A stretch of 19,090 nucleotides of DNA from Phycisphaerales bacterium (GTDB lineage Bacteria; Planctomycetota; Phycisphaerae; Tepidisphaerales; Tepidisphaeraceae), in contig JAQGHH010000217.1 in assembly GCA_028288945.1 (NCBI GenBank), positions 1 through 19,090 on the forward strand, given 5' to 3'. The translations under genes and the position numbers were made by a program. Below the pieces are notes generated by a model. It did not search any database. It saw nothing but the letters and a program-made list of their open reading frames with translations, and was not told the DNA's origin. This document shows, in pieces, positions 14,354 to 19,090 of this stretch (positions within the stretch are counted from its first letter, which is position 1; each line of letters starts with the position of its first letter).

Positions 14354-17300
14354 ATGTCCAGAAAGAGCCGCTCCGCGCGTCTGGGTCGTGCCGCCGCCGT
14401 GGTCGTCGAGCACATGGAAACCCGTCTCCTCTTCTCGGCCCTCGCGCCGAGCAATTCGGTGCTGGTCTTCAACGCCAGCGTCCCGGGCTTCGCGGGCGGC
14501 GGCGTTCCCAGTCATATCGACACCCTCACCCTCACCAACACCGGCGCGGCGCCTCTGGCCCTGAGCAGCATCACGATCGTGCAGGACCCCGCCGACCCCG
14601 CCAACGAATCGGCCAACTTCGCCATCGTCAACGCCGGGAGCCTTCCCGCCTCGCTCGCCGCCGGCGCTTCCACGCAAGTGCAGCTCGATTACACCGCCAC
14701 CACCGCCAACAACATCCAGCGCGCCCTGCTGCAAATCCAAACGAATGACCCGACCACGCCGACCACCAACATCGAGCTTCACGGGCTCGGCACCAACGGC
14801 TTCTTCGGCACCGCCGAGCCTTCGCTGGTCAATATCCTCCGCGCTAATGACATCCCGACCATTGTCGGCGCAGGCCCCAATGACGTGAACGCGTCCAACA
14901 GCCAGTACCCGATTACCCCCGACCCATCGAGTGAAGAAATCCGCATGCCCCGCCTGATCAAGGCCGGGCCGGGGCCGGTCACCATTACGCCGCTGGCTTC
15001 GTTCAACTCGGCGGTGCAGCCGTCGCTGCGCATCGGCTACTACAACCCGGGCGACCCGAATTCCACCACCGAGCTTTTCACCGTAGCCAAGGGCGACGCG
15101 CAAACCGTCAACCCGACCGCGCTCGGGGCCAACGCCTTCGACCCCGGCGCTAATACCTTCGGCCTCTACGGCGTTTTCCCCGGGACCTCCACGCCCAACG
15201 GCCAGCCCGACATCCATTACAGCGAGGATTCGTTCAACACCCTCGACACCGCCCACCCGCGCAAGTTCCGCTTCTTCCCGATGAAAAACCCCGACGGGAG
15301 CGTCGTCGCCAACGCCTTCGTCATCGCCGCCGAGGACTACAACAGCACGCAGTTCAACAGCTTCACCAACTTCGTCGGCATCATTCGCAACGTGACGGCC
15401 GCCCCGGGCGCGACCGGGGCGCCGGTGCTCGGACTCACGAACCCGGCCGGGGTGCCGTCGTCGGACCGCTTGATCTTCAGCCGCATCCAAAGCCGCAACA
15501 CGCAGGACCCCGCGGGCTTCGTTGATAGCGTGCACGACACCGGCACGCTCACCATCAACAACAGCGGCGACGCGCCGCTGGTCATCAACGGCCTGACGCT
15601 CTCCGACTCCGCCAACTGGCAATTGGTCAGCCCCCCCGCCGCCGGCGCCAGCATCGCCCCGGGCGGCAGTCTCACGCTTACCATCAAGTTCGTCGCGCAG
15701 ACGTTTCCGCCCGGCCTCCCCTACAGCCAGATCAACGACACCGCCCCGACGGACGGCACGCCCCCGCTGCAAGCGGGCGGCGTGTGGAACGGCACCCTCG
15801 CCATCAGCACCAACGACCCGGCCAACCCCACCCGCACCGTGCAACTCGCCGGCTACTGGCAAAAAGTCTCGGAGCATGAGACCGAGCCGGGCACGCAGAC
15901 GCTTACCAATCTGCTGCTGGGCTACGCCACCAACATCAACAGCACCGAGCAGCCCGTTTACCCCAACAACGGCACGCAGACCGTCCCGCACGGCGAAGAA
16001 GTGCTTTCCCCATACTGGCAGCGCGCCGACTCCGGCCTCCCGGTCACCGTGCTTCAGTTCGCAGGGTTCAACAGCCAGTACGATCTCACCGTGACGCCCC
16101 CCGTGGCGACCACGCCCAAAACGTTCTGGTTCGCCCAGGGGAGTTCCACAAAGACGGCCCTGTTCACGCGCGCGGCGGGCTGGGGGCAGACCGTCCTCCC
16201 GAGCCCCACCACCGGCGCGGGCAAGGTGATGACCGCCAGCTTCTCCCCCGCCACCGCGTTCGGATTCAACGTCGATCTCGAGTCCAGCGACGATTCCCTG
16301 AACCTCGGCAATTCCGTCATCCAGGCCAATCACCGCTCCGGGCATCAGATCCGCTTCTATCCCGTGCGCGACGGGGCCGGCAACCTGGTCCCCAACACGT
16401 GGCTCATGTACATGGACTACGGCTTCACCACGTTCGAGAACTTCGACTACCAGGACAACGGCTACATCATCACCAACATGCGGCCTGCCACCCAAGCCCC
16501 CGCGCCCCAGGACATTCAGGCCGTCGGCGTCGCGGGCGCGGTTTCGATCCAGTGGCAACCCGTCACCGATGCCACACTCACCGGCTACAACGTCTACCGC
16601 TCCAGCTCCCCGAACGGCACCTTCACGAAGCTCAACGGCAGCCCCATCGGCCAGGCCGGCTTCGTCGATAGTTCCGCCGTCGGCGGGCAACCCAACTATT
16701 ACCGCATTTCGGCGGTGGACACCTCGGGCGAATCGCAAATGGCCAACGCCCAGGCGCAGCCGCTCAACTCAATCAGCGGCACGCTCACGAGCCTGGACAT
16801 CAACTCCGCGGTTGCCGGCAGCACAACCGTCGTGACGCCGGGAACCGCCTTCACCGTCACCGGCGCGGGTGGCGACATCGGCGGAAGCCAGGCCGACGGA
16901 TTGCGCTTCGTCTCCGAGCAGGTCAGCGGCAACTTCGACGCGGTGGTGCAGGTCAGCTCCCTGTCGCAAAACGTCCTGCCCAATAGTCGGGCCGGATTGA
17001 TGGTGCGCGAGAGCCTCGACGCCGGCAGCCGGATGGTCTTCTCCGGCGCAACCGCTTCCAACGGCTACCGCTTCAACTACCGCAGCACCGTAAATCAGAT
17101 CGGTATTTTCAATACCGTCGGAACCGTCGCCTACCCCAATGTCTGGGTCCGGCTCGTCCGCCAGGGCAACCAGTTCACGACCTTCAGCAGCGCGGATGGC
17201 ACGCATTGGAGCCAGACCGGCTCCGTGGAACTCGCCCTCGCCAATACGCTATACCTGGGCATGGCCGTGAGCAGCCACAGCGCCACGTCGCCCGTGACGG

Positions 17301-18994
17301 CACAGTTCCAGGGCTTCAACGTGGCCGGGGGCCAAGCCAACTCCGCCCCCCCCGCCCCCACCAATCTTCAGACCAGCGCGACCCCCAGCCGGATCACCTT
17401 GAGCTGGGCCGCCGCCGTCGGCGCGACGAGCTACACAGTGAAGCGTCTGGGTCCCGGCGACCCCGCGTTCACGCAGGTCGCCACCGGCATCACCGGCACG
17501 ACCTTCGTCGACTCGAACGTGATCCCCAACGCCACTTATCAGTACGTCGTGATTTCCGAAAGCGCCGCCGGTTCATCCCCCGCCAGCGCGCCGGTTTCCC
17601 AGGTCGTGCCTTTGAGCGCCCCCGCGACGCCGGCGAATCTTGTGGCGGATGGATCCTCGGGCACCCAGGTCGTATTGACGTGGACCGCCTCCCCCAACGC
17701 CGACAGATACGACGTGGAGCGCCTGGGCCCGGGCGACAACAATTTCGTGCAAATCGCCACCGGTCTCACCGCCGCCGCGTTCACCGATTCCTCCGTCGCG
17801 CCCGGCGCGACTTACCAATACGCCGTCCGCGCCGACAACACCGGCGGGTCGTCCCCCTTCAGCAATTCCGTTTCCGCCACGCTCCCGCAGAAGCAGACGT
17901 TCGACGCCACGATCGGCAAAGGCGCCGCGAAGTTCGTCCGCTTCATGGACGTTGACGGCACGGTCACGACGATCCGCCTGACCGGCCCGGGCACCGCGAC
18001 GGTCCATTTCGCCGCCGACACGATCAGCGAAACGACGGTGAAAGGCGCGCTGATCATCACCGGCACGAACGTCGCAGCAGCAAGCATCTCCACCGCCAAC
18101 ACCACCGCCGGCAGCGCCCTGACCATTACCGCCGCCGGCGGCAATGGCGCGGTCACCGTCGGTGGCATCACCGTCAACGGCTCGCTCAAGTCCATCACCG
18201 GCAAGAACACCAACCTCGTCGGCGACCTCGAGGCCATCGGCTCGCTGGGCAAAGTCCTCCTCGGCTCGATCAGCAACGGCGCGATCAGCGTCGGCGGCGC
18301 GAACCTTTCGCTCCAGCTCGCGGCCGCCAATAACATCAGCCTCACCTCCGCCGGCGCCATCAAATCCATCCAGGCCGGAACCTGGAATTCCACCGGCTTG
18401 ATCTCCGCTCCTTCCATCGTCACCATCAAAATCCTCCACGACGCGACAATGTCGATCTCCGCGGGCGCGGTCCGCACCCTGACCGTCGGCGGCACGCTCG
18501 CCAACTCGATGCTCACCCTCACCGCCCCCGGTGCCAGGGACCTCACGAGCTTCAAAGCCGGCGCATTGAGCAACACGCAGATCAACTCGACGGGCAACCT
18601 CGGCTCGCTGACCGCCGGGAGCATGGTGAACTCGTCGATCTTCGCCGGCATCGTCTCGCTGCCGATCGGCCAGGCGCTGCCCTCCGCCGCGGGCGACTTC
18701 GACGCGCAGGACATCATCACCAGCATCAAGATCGGCAAAGGCAAGGGAGCCGCCACGTACGTGAATTCCTCCATCGCCGCCGCCCAAATCCGCAGCGCCA
18801 CGCTCGGCAAGGTGCAATTCTCCAACAACGCAATCCCCTTCGGCATCGCCGCCCACAGCATCGTCACGCTCACCGCGACCGCGCCTACCGGCAAAACCTT
18901 CACCCTGAAAAAGCTGGCCACGCAAGCCGCCGCCACCGCCCAACTGGCCGCAAAGGGAATCGTCCCGCAGGATTTTGTGATAAGGATTGTGTAG
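14354..18994 (+). CDS. Giant exported protein with ASH-like Ig folds, FN3 domains, DUF1349-like domain and the shared C-terminal module
   Basis: The ATG at 14354 has GAGGA 5 bases upstream and gives 1546 residues. The N-terminus MSRKSRSARLGRAAAVVVEH leads into METRLLFSA, a variant of the planctomycete exported-protein signature. The domains, in order, are as follows. An ASH/choice-of-anchor D-like fold covers about 35-146 (LTLTNTGAAPLALSSITI, LLQIQTNDPTTPTTNIELHG). A second such fold spans about 394-500 (GTLTINNSGDAPLVINGL, GTLAISTNDPANPTRTVQLA). An unassigned stretch covers about 505-710. FN3 is at about 716-804. A DUF1349/concanavalin-type domain lies at about 812-990 (GGSQADGLRFVSEQVSG, RAGLMVRESLDAGSRMV, WVRLVRQGNQFTTFSSADG). 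Two more FN3 domains sit at about 998-1086 and 1089-1178. The shared C-terminal module (1179-1546) ends QDFVIRIV. No catalytic motif is recognised; binding or structural surface roles are most likely. Confidence 0.88.
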   Translation: MSRKSRSARLGRAAAVVVEHMETRLLFSALAPSNSVLVFNASVPGFAGGGVPSHIDTLTLTNTGAAPLALSSITIVQDPADPANESANFAIVNAGSLPASLAAGASTQVQLDYTATTANNIQRALLQIQTNDPTTPTTNIELHGLGTNGFFGTAEPSLVNILRANDIPTIVGAGPNDVNASNSQYPITPDPSSEEIRMPRLIKAGPGPVTITPLASFNSAVQPSLRIGYYNPGDPNSTTELFTVAKGDAQTVNPTALGANAFDPGANTFGLYGVFPGTSTPNGQPDIHYSEDSFNTLDTAHPRKFRFFPMKNPDGSVVANAFVIAAEDYNSTQFNSFTNFVGIIRNVTAAPGATGAPVLGLTNPAGVPSSDRLIFSRIQSRNTQDPAGFVDSVHDTGTLTINNSGDAPLVINGLTLSDSANWQLVSPPAAGASIAPGGSLTLTIKFVAQTFPPGLPYSQINDTAPTDGTPPLQAGGVWNGTLAISTNDPANPTRTVQLAGYWQKVSEHETEPGTQTLTNLLLGYATNINSTEQPVYPNNGTQTVPHGEEVLSPYWQRADSGLPVTVLQFAGFNSQYDLTVTPPVATTPKTFWFAQGSSTKTALFTRAAGWGQTVLPSPTTGAGKVMTASFSPATAFGFNVDLESSDDSLNLGNSVIQANHRSGHQIRFYPVRDGAGNLVPNTWLMYMDYGFTTFENFDYQDNGYIITNMRPATQAPAPQDIQAVGVAGAVSIQWQPVTDATLTGYNVYRSSSPNGTFTKLNGSPIGQAGFVDSSAVGGQPNYYRISAVDTSGESQMANAQAQPLNSISGTLTSLDINSAVAGSTTVVTPGTAFTVTGAGGDIGGSQADGLRFVSEQVSGNFDAVVQVSSLSQNVLPNSRAGLMVRESLDAGSRMVFSGATASNGYRFNYRSTVNQIGIFNTVGTVAYPNVWVRLVRQGNQFTTFSSADGTHWSQTGSVELALANTLYLGMAVSSHSATSPVTAQFQGFNVAGGQANSAPPAPTNLQTSATPSRITLSWAAAVGATSYTVKRLGPGDPAFTQVATGITGTTFVDSNVIPNATYQYVVISESAAGSSPASAPVSQVVPLSAPATPANLVADGSSGTQVVLTWTASPNADRYDVERLGPGDNNFVQIATGLTAAAFTDSSVAPGATYQYAVRADNTGGSSPFSNSVSATLPQKQTFDATIGKGAAKFVRFMDVDGTVTTIRLTGPGTATVHFAADTISETTVKGALIITGTNVAAASISTANTTAGSALTITAAGGNGAVTVGGITVNGSLKSITGKNTNLVGDLEAIGSLGKVLLGSISNGAISVGGANLSLQLAAANNISLTSAGAIKSIQAGTWNSTGLISAPSIVTIKILHDATMSISAGAVRTLTVGGTLANSMLTLTAPGARDLTSFKAGALSNTQINSTGNLGSLTAGSMVNSSIFAGIVSLPIGQALPSAAGDFDAQDIITSIKIGKGKGAATYVNSSIAAAQIRSATLGKVQFSNNAIPFGIAAHSIVTLTATAPTGKTFTLKKLATQAAATAQLAAKGIVPQDFVIRIV

Positions 18995-19011
18995 GTTCGG
19001 CCCTGCCGAAC
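18995..19011. terminator. Small hairpin after the second giant gene
   Basis: A 6-base perfect stem (gttcgg/ccgaac) with loop ccctg begins at the first base after the TAG stop. It sits between converging genes and could serve as a terminator, but the following bases (atccccgcgtttt) have only a short, distant T-run. It is a weak candidate. Confidence 0.3.
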
Positions 19012-19023
19012 ATCCCCGCGTTT

Positions 19024-19090
19024 TCAGTTGTGAATCGGCGGCGGCCCGGTGAGGTACAGCTTCCGCCCGCCGACGAGCGCCCGGCCGTCG
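19024..19090 (-). CDS. 3' end of a convergent gene of unknown function (cut by the window edge)
   Basis: Read on the minus strand, the last 67 bases give an open frame ending DGRALVGGRKLYLTGPPPIHN and a TGA at 19026-19024. Nearly every codon ends in G or C, as in the confirmed genes here. The stretch is too short to name. Its convergent position and 29-base distance from the preceding stop fit a real gene end, but an open frame this short in GC-rich DNA could also arise by chance. Confidence 0.45.
   Translation of the reverse strand, partial: DGRALVGGRKLYLTGPPPIHN

Noticed and set aside
14111..16738. An 875-codon open frame on the minus strand opposite the second giant gene
   Set aside because: The translation is Gly/Arg/Val/Asp-rich with no signal or domain, while the plus strand encodes clear Ig, FN3 and DUF1349-like domains with a good ribosome binding site. 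The same holds for the minus-strand frame at 11936-13951 and the plus-strand frame at 255-1520.

Overview
The window is high-GC DNA (visibly well above 60% G+C) that looks like a planctomycete, most likely of the Phycisphaerae/Tepidisphaerales type. The strongest clue is the start of the two giant plus-strand proteins: a basic N-terminus followed by VEQLEDRRLLS or VEHMETRLLFS, the short 'LE.R.LLS' signature of exported planctomycete proteins. Intergenic palindromes of the GTGGCAYGGGCG type, often seen in planctomycete genomes, fit this. The lineage is an inference; no rRNA or tRNA gene is visible.

Positions 1 to 10503 (minus strand, read from right to left) hold a compact type II secretion system (T2SS) operon in the order gspE, gspF, gspG, gspH, gspI, gspJ, gspK, a gspL-like PilM-PilN fusion, a gspM/PilO-like gene, a gspC-like gene, and the first 32 codons of a secreted protein whose place suggests the secretin gspD. 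Several genes touch or overlap by ATGA (gspJ/gspK, gspM/gspC), pointing to one transcription unit. Three of the wider gaps carry palindromic or tandem repeat elements: gspC-gspD, gspI-gspJ and gspE-gspF. No prepilin peptidase (gspO) is in the window.

Positions 10504 to 10873 form a divergent intergenic region. From it, two very large exported proteins run on the plus strand, 45 bases apart and probably co-transcribed. The first (about 1144 aa) has an Ig-like domain, a sorbosone/glucose dehydrogenase-like beta-propeller, two FN3 domains and a C-terminal module. The second (about 1546 aa) has two ASH/choice-of-anchor-like Ig folds, FN3, a DUF1349-like (concanavalin-type) domain, two more FN3 domains and the same C-terminal module. 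That shared module, about 365 residues long and ending in QDFV(I/V)(R/Q)IV at the very C-terminus, is the most interesting item here. Its presence in both proteins next to a full T2SS suggests they are T2SS cargo, or use the module for surface sorting or anchoring. This is a hypothesis.

After the second giant gene comes a short hairpin, and at the right edge the probable 3' end of a convergent minus-strand gene.
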